This document shows, piece after piece, positions 1 to 6,627 of a DNA stretch of 64,000 bases. The notes under the pieces are model-generated. The model did no database searches, had not been told where the DNA came from, and was given only the letters and a program-made list of their open reading frames with translations. The stretch is from Lachnospiraceae bacterium (lineage in GTDB: Bacteria > Bacillota > Clostridia > Lachnospirales > Lachnospiraceae), in the NCBI GenBank assembly GCA_902363835.1, contig CABJBM010000022.1, positions 45,322 through 109,321 on the forward strand. The letters are read 5' to 3'. Each line of letters opens with the position of its first letter. The first letter of the stretch is position 1. A program made the translations under genes and the position numbers.

Positions 1-528
1 GGGGAAGGTGAACATGAATACAGGCAGCATTTCCATTTTGCACCGGAAGGAGAGATTTTCACAGAAGGAAATCTGGTGACTTTCCGGGGAAAAGAGACCA
101 GTGCATTTTTAAATTTTTTAACAAAGGATGTTATACTTGAAAAAAGCAGGGGAGTGACCTCAAGGCATTATAATCAGCGGGAAGAAAATGATGTGATTAA
201 CGCGGTCTTAAAAAAGGAAGGGTTTGCCAGCATGATTACAGTCATAAATGGGGGGAGCTCTTCTGCCGCGGAACCGGCTGAAGTGAAGATGATAGATGCA
301 ATCAGCCATACACTTCATAAAACGCTGGCAGAGAGCGAAGCCCAGGCCGTGAAAATCACTGTGGGGAGACGAAGTTATGTAGTAATTCTCTGCAATGATG
401 AGGTCCTCCATACTTCAGATGCAGTGATCGCAGATGAATGTTTTGCTACAGGAAATGTCTGTGTTTTCAATGTCAGCGGCAGGAAAAAAGGAGAAAGGCT
501 TTATGGAGGGGAAGTGCTTCATGTATAA
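1..528 (+). CDS. Heparinase II/III-like protein, C-terminal part (cut by window edge)
   Basis: The reading frame is open from base 1, so the start lies outside the window; about 175 residues are visible and end at a TAA. The first residues (EYRQHFHFAPEGEIF) followed by GNLVTF and a later SRHYNQ resemble the beta-sandwich C-terminal domain of heparinase II/III-type polysaccharide lyases, where His and Tyr residues sit in similar spacing. That assignment is by remembered family pattern only. If right, the enzyme would cleave uronic-acid-containing polysaccharides, which fits the pectin genes at 28-38 kb. Two hairpins follow the stop. Another uronate-binding beta-sandwich protein is the main alternative. 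Confidence 0.5.
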   Translation, partial: GEGEHEYRQHFHFAPEGEIFTEGNLVTFRGKETSAFLNFLTKDVILEKSRGVTSRHYNQREENDVINAVLKKEGFASMITVINGGSSSAAEPAEVKMIDAISHTLHKTLAESEAQAVKITVGRRSYVVILCNDEVLHTSDAVIADECFATGNVCVFNVSGRKKGERLYGGEVLHV

Positions 529-594
529 GCAGACCGGATCATTGGGAGTGTGAGTGGAGCAGAGACATGATAAGAGAGCAGTGTTGCAGTCGTG

Positions 595-626
595 GCAGGT
601 TCTTTGGAACCTGCTTTTCTGTTTTT
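595..626 (+). terminator. Rho-independent terminator after the heparinase-like gene
   Basis: Perfect 8-bp stem GCAGGTTC / GAACCTGC with loop TTTG, followed by TTTTCTGTTTTT. It lies about 65 bp after the stop of the first gene and is oriented to end its transcription. Confidence 0.85.
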
Positions 627-633
627 GAGCATA

Positions 634-691
634 AAAACGGAGTTGCTGCTCCGGTAGATTATCCAATCTATTGGAGCAGCAACTCCGTTTT
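634..691. repeat. 27-bp-stem hairpin, second terminator or small palindromic element
   Basis: A 19-bp perfect stem (left arm 634-652 starting AAAACGGAGTTGC, right arm 673-691) continues through two G.U pairs and six more pairs to an ATCC tetraloop. It lies 8 bp after the previous terminator tail. The AAAA/TTTT flanks would let it terminate on either strand. The stem is far longer than usual, so a palindromic repeat is also possible. Confidence 0.7.
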
Positions 692-1000
692 ATTAAAAAT
701 TATTTGCAAAACTGAGAAATTAAATCTAATAAATCGCTAAAGTTACATGAGCTAAAGTCAAAAAACATAATACGTAACCTCCTTATTATTATTATTTACT
801 TTTTTTGGAACAAGTTCATTGTAACACTTATGTAACAGAAATGTAATATATAATAAATGGAATGAAAAGCAGTAATTGGCAGTTTAATGCCCGCCGCCAG
901 TACCATAGATGATCACCAAAGGCTGCTGTGGCCGTAATGGAAGAGAAGAATATAAAGTAATTAAGATTGAAGGAATCAGGGGCAGATGTGGTTTGTCTGT
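692..1000. other. AT-rich intergenic stretch with nothing recognised
   Basis: About 310 bp without a convincing reading frame. Short ORFs cross the hairpins and lack ribosome sites. No recognised riboswitch or attachment site was seen; the stretch ends at the T-run of the candidate small RNA. Confidence 0.5.
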
Positions 1001-1085
1001 AAAAGGGAGGAGCCGGCAGGATCGGGGGAATCCTGCCGGCTGTATGAAAAAAAGTTTATTTTAAAAGGGTGCTGGCCTCTTTACA
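1001..1085 (-). ncRNA. Candidate small RNA, copy 1, with C-rich terminator loop
   Basis: Read on the minus strand, a TATATT -10 box (1097-1092) is followed by about 85 nt ending in a perfect stem GCCGGCAGGAT / ATCCTGCCGGC (1012-1022 with 1030-1040), whose loop is C-rich, and then a short T-run at 1004-1001. A second copy at 52504-52591 keeps the -10 box, the AGGCCA block after the start, a TTTTTTCATA block, the stem and the C-rich loop while the rest drifts. That conservation pattern suggests an RNA, not a protein. A C-rich loop could pair with the G-rich Shine-Dalgarno sites of this genome; that is inference. No transcript data are available. Confidence 0.5.
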
Positions 1086-1091
1086 ATTATT

Positions 1092-1144
1092 AATATACAT
1101 GCAAATTGTGACGGAAGTTTGATGAATCTGTGACTTCCGTGTGT
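1092..1144 (-). promoter_or_regulatory. Promoter with 11-bp-spaced direct repeats (OmpR/PhoB-type box), copy 1
   Basis: On the minus strand three adjacent 11-mers TCACAGATTCA, TCAAACTTCCG and TCACAATTTGC occupy 1133-1101, with a weaker fourth at 1144, and end 3 bp before the -10 box TATATT. An exact 11-bp period replacing the -35 box is the usual architecture of OmpR/PhoB-family activator sites; the TTCACA-like core resembles Firmicutes PhoP boxes. Which regulator binds is unknown. Confidence 0.5.
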
Positions 1145-1440
1145 ATATTAGATAGAGCACAGAATGTACAATTTGATGAAGAAGATTAGGATTAAATAAA
1201 GGCTTTCTGCTGTAATAATATCCCGGCGACATGGTGCAATTGCGCAGCGGTATCAATGTATGAATGATTCTCGTGCAGCATTATCTGCAGCCATACCGGG
1301 AGTGTTATAAAGTAACGTCTGGTGCTGGTACTTTTAAAAAGTAATTTGGATAAATTATTTTCCATCATATCACCTCAAAAATATGGTGTGTAGAATGGAA
1401 AATAATAATGCAGGAAGTATCTGGATGCCACTGAAGTTAG
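1134..1440. other. Intergenic stretch with nothing recognised
   Basis: About 300 bp upstream of the candidate small-RNA promoter on its strand. No coding frame with a ribosome site and no clear hairpin beyond short ones. The in-frame upstream extension of the flavin reductase remnant is stopped here by TGA and TAG codons just before 1441. Confidence 0.4.
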
Positions 1441-1860
1441 CATCTTTCAGAAAAAGGAGGTGCTGTATTAAAATTTCCGTCTGCAGACATTTATCCGCTG
1501 TGCATGGAAACTATTAGGAATAATGATTTTGATGATGATGAAATTTATCTTTCTGGTCTTACATCAGAGCCTGCTTCCACGGTAAATGCACCACGTATCA
1601 AAGAATGTTTTCTTTCTCTTGAAAGTCGATATTTATGGGAGCGTGAGATTGAAGAAGGAGACGATCATGTTCTAATGTGTTTTAAGGTGACAAATATTTG
1701 TATTGATGAAGCAAATTTAGATGAGGTAATGCAAGGACGTTATGGCGAGAAAGGATTGCTTTATAACGTACATTACCCTGTTAATCCAGAAACCTTTACA
1801 GGAAGTTCTCATGATTATATAGCCATATTGCAAAAGTATAGAGATATGGGTGAGTATTGA
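1441..1860 (+). pseudogene. Flavin reductase-like protein remnant, N-terminus lost
   Basis: An in-frame stretch of 139 codons reads SEKGGAVLKFPSADIYPLC, then DFDDDEIYLSGLTSEP and APRIKECFLSLES. This order (NFPS-like block, SGLT block, AP-I-EC block) is typical of the FMN-binding split-barrel flavin reductase family. Those enzymes have about 200 residues, so roughly the first 60, including part of the FMN site, are missing. Frame stops lie directly upstream of 1441 and the only ATG (1504) is inside the conserved part. An AGGAGGT at 1455 has no normal start codon after it. The gene is therefore probably a dead fragment. It is followed by terminator module T1 shared with the 53-61 kb array. Confidence 0.6.
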
Positions 1861-1900
1861 CAACAGAGTTTCCATTTGTGTTGAATTATGGGTAAAAAGC

Positions 1901-1936
1901 AACTACTAGCTATCAGTATTCAGCTGGTAGTTTTTT
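1901..1936 (+). terminator. Array terminator module T1
   Basis: Stem AACTACTAGCT / AGCTGGTAGTT (one G.U pair), loop ATCAGTATTC, then a T-run. The stem-and-loop sequence is shared with terminator modules at 54019, 58719, 59372, 60016 and 61348, linking this stretch to the cassette-like array 50 kb away. Confidence 0.8.
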
Positions 1937-1997
1937 ATACCCAAAATGTAATAAGATGATCAACAAAACTGATATTTGGTGGAGGAAGAGAGCGGAA

Positions 1998-2153
1998 TTG
2001 ACAAATGCTGAGAAAAGCAGGTCAATGAACGATAAGGAACTGGCTGAGTTGATTGCCAGTGGAGAATGGTCTTGCATCTGTCTATTTTGTAGATATGAAT
2101 ACACAGGACAGAGTAAGTCCGATGAAGAAGGAAACGTGGTCTGTGATGGTTAG
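1998..2153 (+). CDS. Small phage-type protein of unknown function
   Basis: Starting at TTG 1998 the product is 51 residues, beginning MTNAEKSRSMNDKELAELI. Openings of the form TNADRIR-(S/A)M-(S/T)DEELA are common in small phage and prophage proteins, and the Cys pairs that follow (CICLFC, later VCDG) suggest a small metal-binding knuckle. GGAGGAAG at 1981 is about 10 bp upstream of the TTG. An in-frame ATG at 1956 is possible but would add 14 residues (with IWWRKR) unlike the family opening. No function can be given. The gene lies between terminator T1 and the minus-strand membrane protein. Confidence 0.45.
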   Translation: MTNAEKSRSMNDKELAELIASGEWSCICLFCRYEYTGQSKSDEEGNVVCDG

Positions 2154-2210
2154 ACTTGTGTAATGGGTACAATGGAATGGCTACAACAACAGAATTGACA
2201 TTTTCATTAC

Positions 2211-2252
2211 AAAAAACACGTACCGACTAGATAAACCAGACAGATACGTGTT
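2211..2252 (-). terminator. Terminator of the 107-residue membrane protein gene, copy 1
   Basis: On the minus strand AACACGTA pairs with TACGTGTT across a 22-nt loop and is followed by a run of six T. The same hairpin follows copy 2 at 56073-56113. Confidence 0.75.
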
Positions 2253-2264
2253 ATATAACTAAAG

Positions 2265-2588
2265 TTATTCCATTTGCTTCCAGTATTTATGGAGAAATGC
2301 GTATGTAATCAAAGGATTAGCCAGTCCCAAAACTGCTTGCGGACTCTTGAATACAATAATGTCTATTATAAGGCGTATTATAGCTACTATTACGATAAGA
2401 TAAAAAGCAATATGTTTTTTATTTAAGAATAACCAAATATATAATATCACACTCACTGTGCAGATAGCTGTTACACTATAAATTGCTAAAGATAAATTTA
2501 CTAATGCGCTTATGGTACTTCCCAAAACACTGATTATACACCAGATTTTAATCCCTAATCCAAATTTTACAACATTTTGATTTTCCAT
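2265..2588 (-). CDS. Small integral membrane protein, copy 1
   Basis: The 107-residue product starts MENQNVVKFGLGIKIW and is almost entirely hydrophobic, with about four predicted membrane segments (near residues 10-33, 37-54, 60-77 and 82-98) and a charged C-terminus (HKYWKQME). The only close relative I can point to is its own copy at 56126-56449, which differs at about eight positions, all conservative. Such low divergence in protein and flanks indicates a recent duplication with both copies probably still translated. No catalytic motif is visible and no function can be given. The codon use is AT-rich like the array, unlike the core genes from 5.5 kb on. Confidence 0.7.
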   Translation of the reverse strand: MENQNVVKFGLGIKIWCIISVLGSTISALVNLSLAIYSVTAICTVSVILYIWLFLNKKHIAFYLIVIVAIIRLIIDIIVFKSPQAVLGLANPLITYAFLHKYWKQME

Positions 2589-2816
2589 AATTTTACCATT
2601 CTCTTAAATATTTTCAAACACCAGTTTTTTCTTTAAACATATAGTAACTAATATTTTAGTACAAAAGCAGCAAATGTAATGAATTGTTATTTTAATGTAA
2701 TTAATAATTAATTTCAGGACGTAAGGATGTCAAAGATATATGCGGTTTTGGAATGTTTGCTACTGAGTCAGATTAGTAAACTAAGATTCAAAGGAGGAAT
2801 AAAAGTGATAATTTAG

Positions 2817-3014
2817 AATAGAGAAATCAAAGAAAATATATTAAGGAATTTATATTTAAATTTTAATCCAAATATATCTGATAAAGAATTACTTGATCTT
2901 AGAGAGAAAATATATCTCAAGGTTTTTCTTAAAAAGAACGGATTCGGAACATACGGAAGAGATTATTATCTCAGGAGCCGAAAAAAGATATGTATAATGA
3001 AAATGAGGATTTAA
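2817..3014 (+). pseudogene. Broken small ORF behind an intact ribosome site
   Basis: AGGAGG at 2792 and a GTG at 2805 are followed after three codons by a TAG. The same frame then stays open for 65 codons (NREIKENILRNLYLNFNPNI and onward to a basic C-terminus, TYGRDYYLRSRKK). The combination of a good ribosome site, a stop at codon four and a protein-like frame suggests a gene killed by a nonsense mutation. I do not recognise the family. It could equally be chance in AT-rich DNA. Confidence 0.3.
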
Positions 3015-3027
3015 CCTAAAGTGTAAT

Positions 3028-3267
3028 TCATTTTATATCCAAACGCCAGCTGCGGACATCAAGGTCAGTGTTTAGTTCATACTTATTGCAGCATTCATTG
3101 CAATGAATATGAACGGTATGTTCTTCGAAACCAGGGATATCATTGTGTTCTTCCAAGATTTTTCCTTTTCCGCAAGGGCATTCATATTCATGGAGTTCGA
3201 TAATGCCAGGGCCAGCACCGTAGCCTACGTGTCCCTTAAGTATTGAATTGATTAATTTGGTTTTCAT
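3028..3267 (-). CDS. Small zinc-ribbon-like protein
   Basis: The 79-residue product has Cys at CPCGKG near residue 31 and CNECC near residue 56, with several His between them (EEHTVHIH). Spaced Cys pairs of this kind usually bind one zinc. The start ATG has GGAGG 6 bp upstream on the minus strand. I do not recognise a named family. It is the last of a set of small minus-strand genes (3.0-5.1 kb) that include a cold shock protein and could belong to stress physiology, though each is probably transcribed alone given the gaps. Confidence 0.65.
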   Translation of the reverse strand: MKTKLINSILKGHVGYGAGPGIIELHEYECPCGKGKILEEHNDIPGFEEHTVHIHCNECCNKYELNTDLDVRSWRLDIK

Positions 3268-3481
3268 ATGTTATCCTCCGTTATTATAAGTATGATAACA
3301 AATCAATATAAATTAAAGTTAATAGAAATATAAACTTTTTAATAAGTAAATCTGAAATTTAAGAAAAGAGGGGAGGAAGTTTATATGTACGGAAGTTCAG
3401 GCGAAAAATGAGGTTAAATAAAAGAGTTATTTTGAATCAATTAGGGCTGAATAAAGCGGAGATAAAATTTAAGAATTGTAA
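3268..3481. other. Intergenic stretch with two very short overlapping ORFs
   Basis: GGGGAGG at 3370 precedes ATG at 3385 and an 8-codon ORF (MYGSSGEK) whose TGA overlaps the ATG of a 28-codon ORF ending near 3490. The translational-coupling layout is suggestive of a leader peptide or a decayed gene, but no homology is recognised. Confidence 0.2.
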
Positions 3482-3517
3482 CAAAAAATAAGAATAGGGA
3501 TGTTTTTCCCTACTCTT
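3482..3517 (-). terminator. Terminator after the HMA-like gene
   Basis: On the minus strand AAGAGTAGGGA pairs with TCCCTATTCTT (one G.U), followed by ATTTTTTGT. It is about 100 bp downstream of the gene at 3621-3842. Confidence 0.65.
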
Positions 3518-3620
3518 ATATAGTGCCAGTTATCTACTACCAGGTAGTATACTTTTTATATCAACATAGAAAGTTTTAGAGATTGAAATTAGTTTAAGAG
3601 ACCTTTTACAGACTCAATTC

Positions 3621-3842
3621 TCAGAAATCAATGGATTGGCTTTGTATATTACAACCAACATTTTCAATACAAGATTTAATTGAATTTTCGTCTGTTGATT
3701 CATTGTATCCGACTTCAATGGAACCTCTTGCTACATCAATATTGACCATAGAAACTCCTTCTATTTTATCCAATGCATTTTTAAGCTGAGTTTTAATTTC
3801 TGAATTCTGTATACCTGATGTATTATAATGAATTCTGTTCAT
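3621..3842 (-). CDS. HMA-fold (heavy-metal-associated) domain protein lacking the metal-binding Cys pair
   Basis: The 73-residue product follows the beta-alpha-beta-beta-alpha-beta pattern of heavy-metal-associated domains: a first strand IHYNTSGIQ, a helix with KNALDKIEGV, strand MVNIDV, a strand SIEVGYN and a second helix KSCIENVGCNI. In CopZ-like chaperones the first loop is GMTCxxC; here it is YNTSGIQNSE, so both Cys ligands are absent. The two remaining Cys lie in the second helix, a different location. It is therefore unlikely to carry copper in the usual way. Known families include such degenerate HMA proteins in clostridia; the role is unknown. AAGGAG precedes the ATG. Confidence 0.65.
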   Translation of the reverse strand: MNRIHYNTSGIQNSEIKTQLKNALDKIEGVSMVNIDVARGSIEVGYNESTDENSIKSCIENVGCNIQSQSIDF

Positions 3843-3866
3843 AAGATAACTCCTTTACAGTTTAAA

Positions 3867-4076
3867 TTATATTTTATGGACATTTAAAGCGCATAAGCCT
3901 TTATCATCTTGTTTAACGTCAAAGTTGACGGACTCGCCTTCGTGCAAATCTTTATTATGAGTTTTTTCTTTAACCTGTGAGTGATGTACGAAAACATCCT
4001 GGCCTTCGTTTGTTGAGATAAAGCCGTAGCCTCTTTCGTTATCAAACCATTTAACTGTACCGGTATAATTAGCCAT
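3867..4076 (-). CDS. Cold shock protein (CspA family)
   Basis: A 69-residue single cold-shock domain, the usual family length. RNP1 (residues 9-20, KWFDNERGYGFI) and RNP2 (27-32, DVFVHH) are intact, including the aromatic residues that stack on single-stranded nucleic acid. These proteins bind RNA and single-stranded DNA and act as RNA chaperones in the cytoplasm. AGGAGG lies a few bases before the ATG. The gap to the HMA-like gene downstream is 24 bp, so the two may be co-transcribed. A long AT-rich leader upstream (4077-4180) would fit the structured 5 prime UTR typical of csp genes, but no defined structure was established. Confidence 0.95.
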   Translation of the reverse strand: MANYTGTVKWFDNERGYGFISTNEGQDVFVHHSQVKEKTHNKDLHEGESVNFDVKQDDKGLCALNVHKI

Positions 4077-4183
4077 GTTAAGAACCTCCTTGCAAATCGT
4101 CTATAAACCTATTAAAGTTTTATAGATAGTATTTCCTTATATGTGGAAATGGTTTCATGGATATATTTCAATAATATTAGAGT

Positions 4184-4336
4184 TTAATGTTCTTTATCCT
4201 TTGAATTATCAGCCTTTAATCCGAATACGGCTCGGGCGCTTTCTGCTTGTGGATTATGCTTAATGTGTTTGGAATGAAAGGTGCCATCTTCTTTTTTATG
4301 ATTACTTGTACTTTTTTTTGAATTATCTTTGCTCAT
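4184..4336 (-). CDS. CPC_1213-like small basic protein
   Basis: Starting at the ATG at 4336 the product has 50 residues, MSKDNSKKSTSNHKKEDG then TFHSKHIKHNPQAESARAVF. The HxKHIKHxPQAESARA block is the hallmark, as I remember it, of the short clostridial CPC_1213 family, whose function is unknown. The frame is open 25 codons further upstream to 4411, but AAGG sits just before the internal ATG and the extra residues do not fit the family. The protein is very hydrophilic and Lys/His-rich. Confidence 0.65.
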   Translation of the reverse strand: MSKDNSKKSTSNHKKEDGTFHSKHIKHNPQAESARAVFGLKADNSKDKEH

Positions 4337-4644
4337 AATTTGCCTTCTTGCAATGCTGTTTTTTTTAGTATTCCATTCATTTAAAAATCTCATTCTATGG
4401 TTGGTTTCCAATTAAAGCCATAAAATTGTATTATATATAAGGCGTTGGAAAACTAAGCAATACTTTATATAAACATATTGAATAAACCAGATATTAACTT
4501 GTTAGGTAATAAAATGAGCATTTTCCTGATAAGTTAGATTTGGAAGTACAAGGTGAAATAAGAAATTATTAGATATTTTTTGTGGCTTTATGCCGTAAAA
4601 CTAAGATTGGCCAAAGCTCGCAGCTCTGGGCAGGAAATTAAGAT

Positions 4645-5109
4645 TTAATTCATCATATAAATTTTTAAATTTAGATAAGCAGCCAATATACTCCATAAAA
4701 GATATGGGATTTGTAAGTATGCTGCAATAGAATCTATTTTATAAAATTGTTGGATCATTATAATTATTAGAATGATTAATATGATTAACCATAAAAAGGA
4801 AAGTAAATATTGAGAAAATCCAAAGAAAATAATACTCCAGCAAAAGTTAAAAAATAGTTGAAGTCCATAAATTTTTAAAGCTTTTGTTGAATTCGCATTT
4901 CCAGACATAAAAATTATGTATGATGATATTCCCATTAAAATATACAGCAATGTCCATACAATAGAAAAGATATAGGATGGAGGGCTAAAGGCTGGTTTGT
5001 TTAGTGAAGAATACATTGACATATTTCCACTTATAAGAGCGGATAAAGATCCGACAGCTAAGGGAATAAGGATAGAAATTATTAGGGCACTTTTATTAAG
5101 AGATTTCAT
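4645..5109 (-). CDS. tspO: TspO/MBR family membrane protein
   Basis: With the start at 5109 (GGAG 8 bp upstream) the product has 154 residues, the usual TspO length; a longer frame to 5151 lacks a ribosome site. Five membrane segments are apparent. Family landmarks present are NKPAFSPPSYIFSIVWTLLY in the first loop and second helix, WSIIFFGF in the third, and AAYLQIPYLLWSILAAYLN in the last. TspO proteins bind porphyrins and related tetrapyrroles in the membrane and have been linked to stress responses; a precise role here is not known. The gene stands alone and its AT content resembles the array-like DNA. Confidence 0.9.
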   Translation of the reverse strand: MKSLNKSALIISILIPLAVGSLSALISGNMSMYSSLNKPAFSPPSYIFSIVWTLLYILMGISSYIIFMSGNANSTKALKIYGLQLFFNFCWSIIFFGFSQYLLSFLWLIILIILIIIMIQQFYKIDSIAAYLQIPYLLWSILAAYLNLKIYMMN

Positions 5110-5205
5110 ATAATGAGCTCCGGGAGTATTTATAACAATATATGAAATCAAATTAAGAGATATACAGATTATAGAATAAATTATTATTTTAAAAGGAACA
5201 TAATT

Positions 5206-5388
5206 ATGAGATGGTTAAACCGGAATAAATATGAAGTTCTGGAATCAGAAACCGTGATGCATACCAATGTGACAGAAATGCAGGTATGCATCAATCAGAT
5301 GTATGAAATGATTGGCTGGTATTTAAACTGCCCCGAAAAAATATTCCCATCACTTCCTCCTTTCCCCCTGAAAACAACATCAGGCTGA
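5206..5388 (+). CDS. Possible 60-residue protein of unknown function
   Basis: The frame runs from an ATG at 5206 to 5388 and reads MRWLNRNKYEVLESETVM then a Cys/Trp-containing middle and a Pro-rich end. No Shine-Dalgarno of normal strength precedes it, and the end overlaps a weak CCCCT/AGGGG hairpin with a T-run at about 5365-5401 that looks like a terminator. It may be a short real gene or the leftover of one. No family recognised. Confidence 0.25.
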   Translation: MRWLNRNKYEVLESETVMHTNVTEMQVCINQMYEMIGWYLNCPEKIFPSLPPFPLKTTSG

Positions 5389-5528
5389 AAGGGGATTTTT
5401 TGTCCTGTGAAGCAGGGAGGCCTATCACCTCAGAAGATGCCGTCCTCCCCGATACAGGCCTTATTCCTCTGAATCAATAAACACAAATACCAAGCGGTTT
5501 TCCAAATAAAAAAGATAAGAAATAATCA

Positions 5529-5557
5529 TTGACTTGAAAGACGTTATATATTATAAT
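5529..5557 (+). promoter_or_regulatory. Promoter of the frl operon
   Basis: TTGACT, 17 bp, TATAAT: a near-consensus vegetative promoter 59 bp before the frlB start codon. Confidence 0.85.
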
Positions 5558-5567
5558 GTGTAAAGAA

Positions 5568-5583
5568 TATATAACGTTATATA
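5568..5583 (+). promoter_or_regulatory. Palindromic operator, likely FrlR site
   Basis: Perfect 16-bp palindrome TATATAACGTTATATA just after the expected transcription start, with a second half site ACGTTATATA overlapping the promoter spacer (5541-5550). A GntR/HutC repressor bound here would block transcription; FrlR is encoded at the end of the cluster, which makes it the best candidate. Confidence 0.65.
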
Positions 5584-5615
5584 ATAATATAATCATATTA
5601 AACGGAGGAATTACC

Positions 5616-6593
5616 ATGAAACAAGAGCACATCCAACAGATTGGCACCGCAGTGGCGGCGGTGACTGCGAAGAAACGCATCAACCATTTCTATTTTGTAG
5701 CCTGCGGAGGTTCCCAGGCCTTTATGATGCCGGCCCAATACCTTTTTGACAGAGAAATCGAAACACCAGCCAGCATATACAGTTCCAATGAATTTGTACA
5801 TAGCGAACCAAAGGCCCTTGGACCGGATTCTGTTGTAATCACCTGCTCCCATTCCGGTAATACTCCGGAAACGGTAAAAGCAACGGAGTTTGCAAGAGAA
5901 AAGGGTGCCGCAACCATTGCCCTGTCCAATGTTGTGGATTCCCCGCTGTGGAAGGCAGCGGAATATCCCATTCACTATGACTGGGGAAAAGGAACGGATG
6001 CCAGCGATTTAAATAAAGGCGTTCTTTACTGCCTTATATTCAGCATTTTAAACGCAGTCAGCCCATGTGAAAAATACCGGAAGGGAATGGAAGGGGTTGA
6101 CGGTTTAAATGATGCCATAGAAAAGGCAAAGGCACAGTATGCCGACACTGTCAAAGAGTGGGGAAAACAGTATAAGAGAGAAGAACTGATCTATACCATG
6201 GGCAGCGGAGCCAATTATGGGGAGGCATATTCTTTTGCAATCTGTTTGTTAATGGAAATGCAGTGGATTCATTCCAATGCCATTCATTCCGGTGAGTATT
6301 TTCATGGGCCATTTGAGGTGACAGATTTTGATGTTCCGTTTATTGTGATAAAAGGGATTGGAGCTACAAGACCCCTGGATGAGAGAGCCTATGATTTCTG
6401 CCGGAAATACTCAGAGAAAATTATGCTGGTGGATGAGGCGGAATTTGATATGACCGGCATTGATGAAGAAGTCAGGGAATATTTCGCACCGCTGCTGGCG
6501 GGAGCCGTACTTCGTTCCCTTGCAGATGAATTTGCATACCAGAGGGGCCATGATTTAAGCGTGCGCCGTTATATGTGGAGAATGGATTATTAA
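5616..6593 (+). CDS. frlB: Fructoselysine 6-phosphate deglycase (SIS domain)
   Basis: The 325-residue product starts at ATG 5616 with GGAGG 8 bp upstream; the frame is open 20 codons further but without a ribosome site. It has two SIS (sugar isomerase) halves: the first contains VACGGSQAF (about residue 29) and CSHSGNTPETV (about 78), the phosphosugar-binding loop; the second contains YTMGSGANYGEAYSFA and the HSGEYFHGPFEV block characteristic of FrlB/GlmS-like isomerases. FrlB splits fructoselysine 6-phosphate into glucose 6-phosphate and lysine in the cytoplasm. The order frlB, solute-binding protein, two permeases, PfkB kinase matches the Bacillus subtilis frlBONMD operon, which strengthens the call over a generic SIS protein. 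Confidence 0.88.
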   Translation: MKQEHIQQIGTAVAAVTAKKRINHFYFVACGGSQAFMMPAQYLFDREIETPASIYSSNEFVHSEPKALGPDSVVITCSHSGNTPETVKATEFAREKGAATIALSNVVDSPLWKAAEYPIHYDWGKGTDASDLNKGVLYCLIFSILNAVSPCEKYRKGMEGVDGLNDAIEKAKAQYADTVKEWGKQYKREELIYTMGSGANYGEAYSFAICLLMEMQWIHSNAIHSGEYFHGPFEVTDFDVPFIVIKGIGATRPLDERAYDFCRKYSEKIMLVDEAEFDMTGIDEEVREYFAPLLAGAVLRSLADEFAYQRGHDLSVRRYMWRMDY

Positions 6594-6627
6594 GCCTTAA
6601 GGCTGTTTTTTAAAAGGAGGAAGCTGA

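Larger units (their letters stand above)
2196..2790. repeat. About 570-bp duplicated unit, copy 1
   Basis: From TTTTCATTACAAAAAACACG near 2200 to the GTAAACT motif near 2775, this segment matches 56062-56640 in the same orientation with only scattered differences, including the terminator, the 107-residue gene, its leader and the motif beyond. The duplication covers one complete array-type unit. Confidence 0.85.
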
